From Rubidibacter lacunae KORDI 51-2 (GTDB lineage Bacteria; Cyanobacteriota; Cyanobacteriia; Cyanobacteriales; Rubidibacteraceae), in NCBI RefSeq assembly GCF_000473895.1, contig NZ_ASSJ01000081.1, forward strand, positions 1-64,000: a DNA stretch of 64,000 nucleotides, written 5' to 3'. The translations under genes were made by a program, and so were the position numbers. Each line of letters starts with the position of its first letter. The stretch's first letter is position 1. The notes beneath the pieces are model-generated. The model ran no database searches. It saw nothing but the letters and a program-made list of their open reading frames with translations, and was not told where the DNA came from. Shown in pieces: positions 1 to 11,731 of the stretch.

Positions 1-30
1 AATTCTCTCTGTAGAGGGTGACACGCACCC

Positions 31-133
31 CAGACTTTTTCGCTCAATGACAGTGCGTTTCTATACACGTAGATTGGAGCCTAGTCAGAGCAAGGGTTTG
101 AGGCTTCTTCAAAATCTTCGTGAATAATCCAGG
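31..133. repeat. MITE-like repeat, copy A (partial)
   Basis: This is the right-hand part of the element seen complete at 43839-44000. It shares the internal sequence beginning CAGACTTTTTCGCTCAATGA and the right inverted end TTCGTGAATAATCCAGG, followed by TTAG. The left end is absent, because the similarity begins abruptly at about position 31. It therefore looks truncated or recombined rather than cut by the window edge. Confidence 0.85.
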
Positions 134-539
134 TTAGAGGAGGATGAACGATTTTTACCTCGTACCCAAAGAGTAAAACTACCCTACTTTTCCATGTTCC
201 AGTGGTGGGTGTAAACGGCATCCACCTTGGTGCAGTTTCGCGAAGAAAACAGCAGCAGTGACAGCCTGAGTCGATTAATAGTAATGATGAAATCCTGCTG
301 TGACAGCAGTTTTTTTGTTTGTCCACAATCCTCTAATAGGGAGAAGGACTGCAATATTGACAATCCATCGACTGTCGTATTCGAGATCGAGTTCGACGTT
401 CGGGTGACTAGAGAGTGGACCCAGCATCAGAAGGACTCCTGTACCCACTCTCGCGCTATGGCGATCGCCTCTATTGCTTTAGCTCGAACCAAATTTCTGC
501 TGCAAGTTCGCGAAAGCCGTCTGCAGTAGCACGAGAAGA
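134..539. other. Intergenic stretch, nothing recognised
   Basis: About 400 bases lie between the partial repeat and the end of the aminopeptidase gene. Short open frames on both strands here have no recognisable protein signature. The part next to the repeat could be old insertion-sequence debris, but I cannot support a call. Confidence 0.4.
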
Positions 540-3158
540 TCAAACTGCGCGATCGCTCTCGCTGCCCGACTGGGCTTCTAATTTCGCTAAGCGGCTGCGC
601 AGGTCGAGGTTGTCTTGCTTGAGTGCGTCGAGCTCCTCGCGCAGCTCCTTCACCACCTTGTCGGTACCCAATTTGCGGCGGACGCTGACGATCGCCTCTT
701 CCGCGCGGCGGCGCACGCGTCCGTCGGGCGTGCGCTCGGCCAAACCGCTCAGGATCGCGATCGCCTTGGGGGTCTGCATATGAGACAGCGCGCCGACGAC
801 GGCCACCTGGGTTAGGAAGAACGACTCGCCCGCGATCGCGTCGAGCTGCTCGAGAATCCGTTCCACGCGATCGGGTTCTTGACCGGCCGCCACGGCGCCG
901 AGCGCGCGAATTGCCGCGAGCCGCAGGGCTTGTGGTATGCCGATCTGCACGTACTCCAGAATCGCGTCTGCGGCCTCGGGCGTGGTTTTAAGCTTGCTCA
1001 ACCCGCCGATCGCGCCGGCTCTGACCACTTCGTTCCAACCCGCCCGCGATCGCAGCACGTCTTTCAGCAGCTCCAGAACCTCTGGCGCCCGCGCCTTAAG
1101 CGTCCCCGTTACCATACCGCCGAGGGCGCGCAAGGCAGTTGCCTCGGTGTAGTAGCTCGGGTCGCCGGCCTTGGCAATGCGCGCGATCGCTTCAAAGCTT
1201 TTCTCCGTCTTGAGCTTGCCGAGGGCGTCGAGCACGGCACGGCGGACACGCGCGTCGGCGTCGTCCAACCCGGCGATTAGCTCGGCGGCAGCGCGATCGA
1301 GTTCGACTTTCCCGAGTTGCTTGGCAACTTCCACGCGGACGCCCCAGAACGGGTCGGTTTGCAGGGCTTTTCCCAACGCTTTAACGGCATCCAGGTTGCC
1401 TTGCTTGCCAAGCGCCTCGGCAGCATAGATTCGAGCGATAACATCGCGATCGTGCTGGAGTTGGGCTTTGAGTTCTCGGGCGGGATACGCCAGCTCGACG
1501 GTTTTGAGGTGGGCGTTCCCCGCATCGAAGCTCACATATTGCGGCTGGCGATCGAGCGGGAAGTAAAAGCTGTGCTCGGGCTCGTTCACGCGCAGCGTAA
1601 CGGTTTTGTAGGTCGGCTCGCTGCCGGTCTCGACGTAACCGAATGCTACGGGAATCCGCAGGTCGAAAATTTCGCGTTTGGTCCCGTCTTTGTCGGTTTT
1701 GGCTTGCGACTGGGTAACGGTTAGTTGTGCCAAGTTCGAGGCTGCATCCCAGCTATAAGCAACTTTGAAGTCCGGGTGACCGCCACGGAAAACGTACTGG
1801 TCGAACAGCGGGGCCAGGTTGCGACCGGTAGCGTTGTCGATCGCCCGCAGCAAGTCGATGGTTTCGACCGTTTTGTGAGCGTTATCGCGGACAAAGGCGT
1901 GTATGGCGCGATCGAACTCCGCATCGCCCAATGCAGCACGAATCATGTGGTAGACGCACGCCCCTTTTTCGTAGAGGTGGCGATCGTAAAGTTCGATTGC
2001 CTCGCGGTAGACGTTGGTGACGATCGGGCGGCGGTAGCGCGTACTGTCCTCGTCGAGGTAGCTGCGGGCTTCACCCAGCAAATAGTAAGCCGCATCATCG
2101 TTCCCGTATTCGTGCTCCGTCCATTGCACTTCGGCGTAGGACGCCATCCCTTCTTTGATCCAGGCATGGGACCAGTGCTTGATGACGACCAAGTCGCCAA
2201 ACCACTGGTGTGCCAGCTCGTGGGCAACGAGACTTTCGGAGCGCATGTTGTCGATCTCGGCCCGTTCGTCGAGCAGACAGCGATCGGTGAGCAGCGTGCA
2301 GGAGGTGTTTTCCATGCCGCCGAAGATGAAGTCATCGACGCATACTTGCGCGTACTTCGGAAACGCATAGCGATAGCCGTACTTTTCGCTAAAAAAGGCA
2401 ACCATGCGCGGGGTTTTGCCGAGGGTACGGGCAGCTTGTTCCGCGCGGTCGGGAGCAACGTGGTAAGTGATCGGAATGCCGTCCCACTCGTCCCGGGTTT
2501 CCACGAACTCGCCCGCGGCCAAGGTCATCAGGTAGGTTGGGTGAACCTGCGCTTGGAACCAGTGAAAGATCCGTTCGTTGCCCAGATCGGTCGTATCAGT
2601 TAGCGTGCCGTTAGAAATCGCTGTGTAGGGTTTGGCAACGCGTACGCGCAGCTCAGAGCTAGCAAGCTGGCCGGGATAATCGAAGCACGGGAACCAGAAG
2701 CGAGAATCCTCATCTTCGCCTTGGGTCCAGGCTTGGGTGGGTTTGTCGGGGTAGCGGTCGGTCGGACCGACGAAATAGAGTCCGCGTTGGGGCTGCTCGA
2801 CGCAATAGTCGACCGACAGCTCGATCGCCTCGGTCCCGGTCGGTTGCGCCAGTCGTACGCGCAGTTGCTTGCCGTCGTAGTGGAAGGGTTGCGCGATCGA
2901 TCCGATCCGCACGGCGTCGATCTGTAAATCTTCTGCATCGAGGACCAGGGTATCGATGCCCGCGCGCACCGGGACGAGGACCGTCGTGCAGGTGCCGCTG
3001 AAGCTGCGGTTGTCGAAGTCGATTGCCAGTTCGAGCAGAATGTGTTTGACTCGGCCGGGGCGATCGGGATTGTAGTGAGGCGTCGCGCCGGGTAGTTCGA
3101 AGGCTCTGCGGCTGTCGTCTTCGGTATCGAAGTAAAAGCGGTGCAAGTGGTTCGGCAT
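540..3158 (-). CDS. M1 family zinc aminopeptidase with C-terminal HEAT repeats
   Basis: This 872-residue protein is a probable M1 (gluzincin) aminopeptidase that removes N-terminal residues from peptides. The substrate-recognition motif GGMEN is at residues 280-284. The zinc motif HELAH is at about 313-317, with the downstream glutamate ligand in the KEG motif near 336. From roughly residue 570 the sequence becomes a run of HEAT/PBS-lyase-like helical repeats, and the last 40 residues look like a coiled coil. There is no signal peptide, so it is probably cytoplasmic. The start chosen is the ATG of a typical MPNHLHRFYFDTE opening. It is divergent from the mrp gene across about 410 bases. The family call is strong; the substrate and the role of the HEAT tail are unknown. 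Confidence 0.93.
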   Translation of the reverse strand: MPNHLHRFYFDTEDDSRRAFELPGATPHYNPDRPGRVKHILLELAIDFDNRSFSGTCTTVLVPVRAGIDTLVLDAEDLQIDAVRIGSIAQPFHYDGKQLRVRLAQPTGTEAIELSVDYCVEQPQRGLYFVGPTDRYPDKPTQAWTQGEDEDSRFWFPCFDYPGQLASSELRVRVAKPYTAISNGTLTDTTDLGNERIFHWFQAQVHPTYLMTLAAGEFVETRDEWDGIPITYHVAPDRAEQAARTLGKTPRMVAFFSEKYGYRYAFPKYAQVCVDDFIFGGMENTSCTLLTDRCLLDERAEIDNMRSESLVAHELAHQWFGDLVVIKHWSHAWIKEGMASYAEVQWTEHEYGNDDAAYYLLGEARSYLDEDSTRYRRPIVTNVYREAIELYDRHLYEKGACVYHMIRAALGDAEFDRAIHAFVRDNAHKTVETIDLLRAIDNATGRNLAPLFDQYVFRGGHPDFKVAYSWDAASNLAQLTVTQSQAKTDKDGTKREIFDLRIPVAFGYVETGSEPTYKTVTLRVNEPEHSFYFPLDRQPQYVSFDAGNAHLKTVELAYPARELKAQLQHDRDVIARIYAAEALGKQGNLDAVKALGKALQTDPFWGVRVEVAKQLGKVELDRAAAELIAGLDDADARVRRAVLDALGKLKTEKSFEAIARIAKAGDPSYYTEATALRALGGMVTGTLKARAPEVLELLKDVLRSRAGWNEVVRAGAIGGLSKLKTTPEAADAILEYVQIGIPQALRLAAIRALGAVAAGQEPDRVERILEQLDAIAGESFFLTQVAVVGALSHMQTPKAIAILSGLAERTPDGRVRRRAEEAIVSVRRKLGTDKVVKELREELDALKQDNLDLRSRLAKLEAQSGSESDRAV

Positions 3159-3572
3159 GGCAACGGTGCGCCTTTATCCGGTAGGGTTGCAGCGATCCTC
3201 TCTGGTCTAGCAGACGCGCGCGATCGCCGACAACTCCTATCTAGAACTTCTATCAAGAGTCCCAGGTCAATACTCATCCGCTCGATGCGCGAAGGTACGA
3301 GTCGGTTGCGGCAGGGATAGGTCGCGGAGCATGCGCTTGCCCGGCATATTGGTTGATTGCCCGCGCGCAAACGGCCGGTTATCAGTCGACCGGGCGATCG
3401 CGGTCGCCGGACTGCTGCAGTGAAGGAGCGATCGCGCGGGCTTCCATTCTCAATAGTTTGGTTGGAAAACGGCATTGGTTGAAGCAGTGGAGCGATCCGG
3501 CATGCGCCGGGAGACCGCTACTATCGAGATCGAGGAGATCGCCTTTTCAATCTGCGTGCTTGACCCTAAACA
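3159..3572. other. Divergent intergenic region between the aminopeptidase and mrp
   Basis: About 410 bases separate the two divergent starts and presumably hold both promoters. Several GCGATCGC-type palindromes are present. I see no convincing small gene or RNA structure. Confidence 0.4.
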
Positions 3573-4634
3573 ATGCTCGATACTCAAACCGTTTTAAATG
3601 TGCTGCGTCCGGTCCAAGATCCGGAACTGCAAAAAAGCCTCGTCGAACTGAACATGATCCGCAACGTGCGCGTTGACGGTAGCAAGGTTAGCTTCACCCT
3701 CGTGCTGACGACGCCTGCCTGTCCGCTGCGCGAGTTCATCGTCGAGGACTGTCAAAAAGCCGTCAAGCAACTGCCCGGCATCGAAACCGTAGATGTAGAC
3801 GTTACAGCCGAAACGCCGCAACAAAAATCCCTGCCCGATCGCCAGTCGGTTCCCGGCATCCGCAACATCATCGCCGTGTCTAGCGGTAAAGGCGGCGTCG
3901 GCAAAAGCTCGGTTGCCGTCAATCTTGCCGTCGCCCTAGCGCAAGCGGGTTCTCGCGTGGGCTTGCTTGATGCCGATATTTATGGACCCAACGCGCCGGG
4001 CATGCTCGGTCTTGACGGTGCCAAGGTCACCGTTCGCAACGGCGCACAGGGCGAGGTACTCGAACCGGCCTTTAACTACGGAGTCAAACTGGTGTCGATG
4101 GGATTCCTGATCGACCCCGATCAACCCGTGATCTGGCGCGGACCGATGCTAAACGGCATCATCCGACAATTTCTATACCAGGTCGAGTGGGGCGAGCTCG
4201 ACTACCTGATTGTCGACATGCCACCGGGGACGGGGGATGCACAGCTTACCCTCGCGCAAGCCGTGCCCATGTCCGGTGCCGTGATCGTGACTACGCCGCA
4301 GTCCGTTGCGCTTGCCGACGCGCGCCGGGGGTTGATGATGTTCCGGCAGCTCGGCGCCCAGGTGCTGGGTATCGTCGAGAACATGAGCTATTTCATTCCA
4401 CCAGACCAGCCGGATCGCCAATACGACCTTTTCGGGTCGGGCGGCGGCGAAAAGACCGCTCGGGAGTTGGACGTTCCGTTGCTCGGCTGCATTCCCCTCG
4501 AAATAGCCCTGCGCGAAGGGGGCGATCGCGGCACGCCAATCGTGCTTGCCGACCCCGATTCGGCATCGGCTCAGGCGCTGACAGAAATTGCCGGCCGCGT
4601 GGCTGCCCGCGTCTCCGTGGTCGCTCTAACCTAA
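3573..4634 (+). CDS. mrp: Mrp/ApbC family P-loop ATPase, iron-sulfur cluster carrier
   Basis: This 353-residue protein starts with a MIP18/DUF59 domain (about residues 1-80, with the ACPL motif near 49-52). It continues with a deviant Walker A GKGGVGKS at 105-112 and the ParA/MinD-like fold, including the DMPPGTGD motif. Proteins with this architecture carry or insert Fe-S clusters onto apoproteins in the cytoplasm. Length and domain order are normal for the cyanobacterial family. The start ATG precedes the standard LDTQTVLNVLRPVQDPEL opening. It lies upstream of and parallel to the SLC13 transporter, with a hairpin between them that may separate transcription. Confidence 0.93.
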   Translation: MLDTQTVLNVLRPVQDPELQKSLVELNMIRNVRVDGSKVSFTLVLTTPACPLREFIVEDCQKAVKQLPGIETVDVDVTAETPQQKSLPDRQSVPGIRNIIAVSSGKGGVGKSSVAVNLAVALAQAGSRVGLLDADIYGPNAPGMLGLDGAKVTVRNGAQGEVLEPAFNYGVKLVSMGFLIDPDQPVIWRGPMLNGIIRQFLYQVEWGELDYLIVDMPPGTGDAQLTLAQAVPMSGAVIVTTPQSVALADARRGLMMFRQLGAQVLGIVENMSYFIPPDQPDRQYDLFGSGGGEKTARELDVPLLGCIPLEIALREGGDRGTPIVLADPDSASAQALTEIAGRVAARVSVVALT

Positions 4635-4642
4635 CCGTGCCC

Positions 4643-4674
4643 CGTCCCCGATCGATCTGTGTCGGTCGGGGACG
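4643..4674 (+). terminator. GC-rich hairpin after mrp
   Basis: A 9-bp perfect stem (CGTCCCCGA / TCGGGGACG) begins 9 bases after the mrp stop codon. No T-run follows, so termination is inferred from position only. Confidence 0.4.
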
Positions 4675-4793
4675 CGGCGACCCATTGGTCTGCAGGTGAG
4701 CGCGTTTACCCCAAACCGAGGTGCGTGCGAGGATGCACTCTCCAGGATCGCTTGCATGCCCTATCTTGTGGCAGTCCCAGACAGAATATCCAC

Positions 4794-6653
4794 ATGTCCG
4801 TATTTCTTACGCTTGGCGTCATTGCGATCGCGCTAATTTTTTTCGTTGGCGAGTGGTGGCCGGTTGACTTCACCGCGTTAATGGTTGCGATCGCCCTGAT
4901 GGTATTGGGGTTGGTAACGCCCGAAGAGGGCATCTCCGGTTTCGGCAACACGGCAACGGTGACCGTGATGGCTATGTTCGTCCTCAGTGCCGGGGTGGCG
5001 CGGACGGGAGCCTTGCAGACTGCACGGGACTTTTTGATCCGCTGGGGCGGGCGATCGCCGCGCCGTCAAATCGCCGTCATGAGCCTGGTCGTCGGGCCGA
5101 TTTCCGCCATTATCAACAACACGGCCGTTGTCGCAGTGTTTTTGCCGATCGTCGAAGATTGGTGCAAGAAACAGGGCATGTCGGTCTCGCGGCTGCTGAT
5201 GCCGCTGTCGTTTGCAGCAATTCTTGGCGGCACGATGACTGTTGTCGGCACGTCCACGAACGTCCTGGCCAGCAACCTCTCGCGACAGTTGGGCTACGGA
5301 GAGTTCCACCTCCTGCAGTTTGCCGGAATGGGCGCGCTCACCTTCGTAATTGGAGCAGCCTATCTGACATTTGTAGTGCCGCGCCTGCTCGGCCGGCGTC
5401 CAAGCTCGGGCGTGCGAGCGGCGGCCGAGCAGGCAAGTATTTCCAACGTTAGTGAAAACGTGGTTTGGGGCGATCGCGACTACGGACTGAACGATTACGT
5501 CAGCGAACTCGTTGTTGCCCAGCGCTCGAACTTGGTGGGGCAGACCCTGCGAGCGAGCGAGCTGCAGCGGAAGTTCGACGTTGACGTGCTGGAGCTAATT
5601 CGCGACGGCGTGCATTTCCCTCAGCCCCTAGCCGATAAGGTGCTTAAGGCCGGCGATATTTTGCTCGTGCGCGGGACCAGCGCCGATCTCCTGCAGATTC
5701 GCGACGAGCGCGGTCTCGACATTCTCCCCGAGGTTAAGTTTGGCAAAGAGGCGATCGCCGCGCAGCTTGAGACCGGCGAGGAACGCATTGCCGAAGTGCT
5801 GATCTTATCGAACTCGCGTCTGATTAGCTCTACGCTCAAAGACTTACGTTTTCGCCAGCGCTACAACGTGACCGTGTTGGCAATCCGGCGCGGTCAGGAC
5901 GTCCTGCGCGAGCGCTTGGGACGCGTTCCCCTGCGTTTTGGCGACTTGCTGTTAGTGCAGGGACCGCGCGAGAGCATCCTGGGCTTAAAAACCACCCGCG
6001 AGCTGCTCGTGATCGACCAAGCCGATCGCGAAAGTTTGCGAACGAACAAGGCTGCGATCGCTGTGGCAATTGTGGCCGGGGTGGTGGGGCTGGCAGCGCT
6101 GAATTGGTTGCCGATCGTCGTCGGGTCGCTGTTGGGCGCGGTCTTCATGGTGCTAACCGGTTGTTTGCGTCCGGGCGAAATCTACGGGGCCGTGCGCTGG
6201 GACGTAATTTTTTTGCTGGCGGGGCTAATTCCACTGGGGATTGCGATGGAGAAGTCGGGGACGACGCGCTGGCTGGCCGATTGCCTGCTCGCTCTCGGCG
6301 GCAACTTGTCTGGATATTGGGTGCTGTTCTTTTTCTACGTGGCGACGGCTCTGCTCACCGCCGTGCTCTCGAATAATGCATCGGTGGTGCTGATGTTACC
6401 CGTTGCCGTTAACGTTGCGAACTCGCTACAGCTCAACGCGATCGCCTTCATGTTTGCCGTGGTGTTTGCTGCCTCGCATAGCTACATGACGCCCCTCGGC
6501 TACCAGACGAATACGATGGTCTACGGTCCGGGCGGCTATCGGTTTACGGACTTTATTCGCGTCGGCGCACCGCTGAGCCTGTTACTCGCCGCGACGACCC
6601 CGCTGCTGACGATTTGGATTTACGGGTTGGAGATGCCTGCACCGCTGCCTTGA
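4794..6653 (+). CDS. SLC13/DASS family anion transporter with two RCK_C domains
   Basis: This predicted inner-membrane protein of 619 residues is counted from the ATG at 4794; an in-frame ATG at 4659 would add 45 polar residues with no membrane character. Two hydrophobic halves of SLC13/ArsB-type transmembrane helices flank a cytoplasmic middle that holds two consecutive TrkA-C (RCK_C) domains. Each has the usual VGQTLRASEL-like or ISSTLKDLRF-like opening and an LLVRG or LLVQG end. The first half carries NNTAVVAVFLP and GTSTNVLAS, and the second half SNNASVVLMLP, the helical-hairpin motifs of the family. Known cyanobacterial relatives transport sulfate or other anions with sodium. The substrate here is not decided by sequence. 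Confidence 0.88.
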   Translation: MSVFLTLGVIAIALIFFVGEWWPVDFTALMVAIALMVLGLVTPEEGISGFGNTATVTVMAMFVLSAGVARTGALQTARDFLIRWGGRSPRRQIAVMSLVVGPISAIINNTAVVAVFLPIVEDWCKKQGMSVSRLLMPLSFAAILGGTMTVVGTSTNVLASNLSRQLGYGEFHLLQFAGMGALTFVIGAAYLTFVVPRLLGRRPSSGVRAAAEQASISNVSENVVWGDRDYGLNDYVSELVVAQRSNLVGQTLRASELQRKFDVDVLELIRDGVHFPQPLADKVLKAGDILLVRGTSADLLQIRDERGLDILPEVKFGKEAIAAQLETGEERIAEVLILSNSRLISSTLKDLRFRQRYNVTVLAIRRGQDVLRERLGRVPLRFGDLLLVQGPRESILGLKTTRELLVIDQADRESLRTNKAAIAVAIVAGVVGLAALNWLPIVVGSLLGAVFMVLTGCLRPGEIYGAVRWDVIFLLAGLIPLGIAMEKSGTTRWLADCLLALGGNLSGYWVLFFFYVATALLTAVLSNNASVVLMLPVAVNVANSLQLNAIAFMFAVVFAASHSYMTPLGYQTNTMVYGPGGYRFTDFIRVGAPLSLLLAATTPLLTIWIYGLEMPAPLP

Positions 6654-6761
6654 ACCTGCTCCTAACGCGATCGCGGTCCTCCAAGAGCTGAGGTGGAGGT
6701 CGGCTCTCTGGATAGAGGCGCAGTTAATGGCGATTGGGGCTGTAGATCGGCGCGATCGGTT

Positions 6762-6775
6762 GGGGCGATCGCCCC
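6762..6775. repeat. Extended HIP1 palindrome GGGGCGATCGCCCC
   Basis: This perfect 14-bp palindrome contains the cyanobacterial HIP1 octamer GCGATCGC. It lies about 70 bases before the Bax-inhibitor-1 gene. HIP1 copies are scattered across the whole window; this is one of the longest perfect ones I noticed. Confidence 0.7.
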
Positions 6776-6846
6776 ATAGGCACTGCTTGGAACTGTGGGC
6801 TAGACTCGGGGTGCAACACTCTGTTTGCACTAGGGGATTGAAGAAC

Positions 6847-7539
6847 ATGGTTATTGCCGCAAGCGCGCGTCCGAGCGAACGCGCCGAGTTTATTCAGAAG
6901 ACCTACTTGCACCTGGCAGGTGCGGTCGCTGCGTTTATCGTCTTTGAATTCTTGCTGTTTGAAACGGGAATTGCTCAAGGGCTGACGGCACTGCTCTTCG
7001 GCAATGGCGGACTCGCTTGGCTGCTCGTTCTGGGAGCGTTCATGCTGATCGGATGGCTGTCGCGCGGTCTGGCTGCGCGTGCCGATGACACGAATCTGCA
7101 GTACCTGGGACTCGGGTTGTATGTCTTCATCCAGGGCATCATCTTCGCGCCGATGTTGTTTGTCGCCCACACCTACTTCCAGGGCGAAAACATCATTGCC
7201 ACTGCCGGCGTGCTGACCGTAGCGATGTTCGGCGGGCTGACGGCGATCGCCTTCACGACAGGCAAGGATTTCACCTTCCTGGGCGGCATTCTCCGGATTG
7301 CCGGATTTGTGGCGCTGGGGCTGATCGTCTGCTCGCTGATTTTCGGATTCTCGCTGGGACTGTGGTTCTCGGCTGCGATGATTATCTTCGCGTCGGGTGC
7401 CATTTTGTACGACACCTCAAACGTCCTGCATCACTTCCAAACTCATCAGCACGTGGCCGCAGCCCTCGAACTGTTTGCGTCGGTAGCACTGCTCTTTTGG
7501 TACATCCTGCGGTTGCTAATGCAGCTTTCGCGGAATTAA
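6847..7539 (+). CDS. Bax inhibitor-1 / YccA family membrane protein
   Basis: This 230-residue protein is almost entirely hydrophobic, with about seven predicted membrane helices. It has the Bax-inhibitor-1 pattern of small-residue-rich helices and the late DTSNVLHHF segment followed by a final hydrophobic helix and a short basic tail. Bacterial members are inner-membrane proteins, some shown to conduct calcium or to bind the FtsH protease; the role here is unknown. The start at 6847 removes an arginine-rich extension unlike the family. It converges with the DedA gene. Confidence 0.88.
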   Translation: MVIAASARPSERAEFIQKTYLHLAGAVAAFIVFEFLLFETGIAQGLTALLFGNGGLAWLLVLGAFMLIGWLSRGLAARADDTNLQYLGLGLYVFIQGIIFAPMLFVAHTYFQGENIIATAGVLTVAMFGGLTAIAFTTGKDFTFLGGILRIAGFVALGLIVCSLIFGFSLGLWFSAAMIIFASGAILYDTSNVLHHFQTHQHVAAALELFASVALLFWYILRLLMQLSRN

Positions 7540-7571
7540 ACGCGACGAATCGCGCAGGTTTCCGAGTGAGG

Positions 7572-8207
7572 TTACTGCTCGACCGATTCGCCGACCGGAC
7601 GCCGATTGCGGCGCGTCTCCCACCACCACGCCAGGAGAATTACCGCGATCGCCAAAACCAGGGCAAGCACTCCGAACTGCGCGACCCAGCTCGCGATTTG
7701 CCCCAAAGGTACGACGCGGCCGAGACCGAACGCCAGAGTGACCATTGCTAGAGCCCAAAACGCCGCTCCAGCAGCATTACAGACTAAGAATTCCAGATAG
7801 GGCATCCGTGCGATACCGGCCAGCGGTCCGGCAAAAATGCGCAGCAGCGTCACGAATCGCCCGAAGAAGACGGCTTGGCGCGCGCTGCGACCGAAGCGAT
7901 CGCGGGCAGTTTGCAGTTGCACTTCAGAGATGCGGAACCAGCTGCCGACGCGAACTACGAGCGGCCAGCCACCAGTCCGTCCCAACCAATACCCGCAAGT
8001 GTCGCCGAGGATGGCGCCGGCGATCGCACTGCCGAGGACGCGGCCATAGTCCAGTTCGCCATTGCCTGCCAGATAACCGCCGGTGAGTGCAATCGTTTCG
8101 CCCGGGAGCGGCAGTCCGGTATTTTCCAGCGCGATGCCGAGGAAAACTGCCCCGTAGCCGTAACTGCGGGCGAGTTCTTGCCAGGTCTCGAGCGATAACC
8201 AATCCAT
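7572..8207 (-). CDS. DedA family membrane protein (SNARE-associated / VTT domain)
   Basis: This 211-residue membrane protein shows the DedA pattern. An N-terminal re-entrant segment contains ENTGLPLPGETIAL, followed by GDTCGYWLGR and then FFGRFVTLLRIFAGPLAGIARM with the conserved arginines. Hydrophobic helices at the end precede a basic tail. DedA proteins act in membrane homeostasis and several are polyprenyl- or phospholipid transporters or scramblases; the substrate is not assignable here. It is transcribed away from ligA in the same direction, with a gap of about 100 bases. Confidence 0.92.
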   Translation of the reverse strand: MDWLSLETWQELARSYGYGAVFLGIALENTGLPLPGETIALTGGYLAGNGELDYGRVLGSAIAGAILGDTCGYWLGRTGGWPLVVRVGSWFRISEVQLQTARDRFGRSARQAVFFGRFVTLLRIFAGPLAGIARMPYLEFLVCNAAGAAFWALAMVTLAFGLGRVVPLGQIASWVAQFGVLALVLAIAVILLAWWWETRRNRRPVGESVEQ

Positions 8208-8313
8208 TGTGTACCTTGTCGGATGCAGAGAGCGTCGCTCGCCCGTCGATCTTGCGGATGTTTGAGGATAAGGGCGATGCGATCGGCAGCAATCCTAACG
8301 TACCTCCGCGGGC

Positions 8314-10981
<2,668 letters not shown>

Positions 10982-11602
10982 ATGCCCGCCTATATAAATC
11001 GACTCTCGCTCATCCCGATCGCCGGCTTGACTGCGATCGCGATCGCGCCGGCCGCTGCGGAACCTCCAAGCAGGTCAGGAATTCAGTTCCGCTGCACCTT
11101 CGATGCAGGGCTGCCAACGACGGTCGCCCACAACCCTTCCATCAGTCGCGCGATGCCCATCATCCGCTGGCAATCTCAGTACTTCGCCGAGTCAGGGTTC
11201 GACAATCTCACGCGCTGCCAGCAAGTGACCGCTCGTTTTCAGCAGGCCTACGCTCGCGGGGACCTGAATTACATCACGGCCGGCGTTGTGAACGGCTTAC
11301 CTGTTATCTGCGCGACCCACCAACGCGGCACGTGTAATCACAGTAACGTGCTGTTCACGCTCGAACCCGACCGGAATGCCGCGACGACCCTGAAGGAGTT
11401 GTTTGCCGTTCGCCATCAAAGTGGCGGTCCGCTCGTCCGCGGCGGAGAGCCGACGTATCCGTATATCGACGTGCGCGAAGCCCTCGCGCCGCTGGCAACC
11501 GAATTGGGAACCCAAAGCGAGCCGACACCGGATTCCTGGCGTGAGGAAACCCTCGACGAGTCTGCTGACGTGCCCGAAGCCAAGCCGGAGCAGCTGTTTT
11601 AG
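10982..11602 (+). CDS. COP23-type exported protein
   Basis: This 206-residue protein has an N-terminal signal peptide (hydrophobic LSLIPIAGLTAIAIAPAAA, probable cleavage after AAA). The remainder resembles the COP23 domain: an early FRCT cysteine, a PIIRWQS motif, RCQQVTARFQQAY, and a pair of later cysteines (PVICATHQRGTCNHSNVLFTL). The founding member, circadian oscillating protein of 23 kDa, was described in unicellular cyanobacteria as a membrane-associated protein with a circadian rhythm; its biochemical role is unknown. The four cysteines could form disulfides in the periplasm or lumen. The C-terminal 40 residues are acidic and variable. Confidence 0.75.
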   Translation: MPAYINRLSLIPIAGLTAIAIAPAAAEPPSRSGIQFRCTFDAGLPTTVAHNPSISRAMPIIRWQSQYFAESGFDNLTRCQQVTARFQQAYARGDLNYITAGVVNGLPVICATHQRGTCNHSNVLFTLEPDRNAATTLKELFAVRHQSGGPLVRGGEPTYPYIDVREALAPLATELGTQSEPTPDSWREETLDESADVPEAKPEQLF

Positions 11603-11731
11603 CAGCGATGTTGTGGATTCGAACAAACTCGACTCTGCTGCGGGCTGCGGTCTCGCCGCTCGCCTGCGCCCTACCCGTTGTGCTGCCGAACGTCAACCAT
11701 CCTGCTCGATCGATGAGCTGGCCCGGATGCG

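Noticed and set aside
1725-2603. 292-codon frame antisense to the aminopeptidase
   Set aside because: The minus strand carries the intact M1 motifs; the plus-strand frame has no family resemblance.
4659-4793. Upstream start extending the SLC13 transporter by 45 residues
   Set aside because: The extra sequence is polar, overlaps the hairpin after mrp, and the ATG at 4794 directly precedes the first membrane helix.
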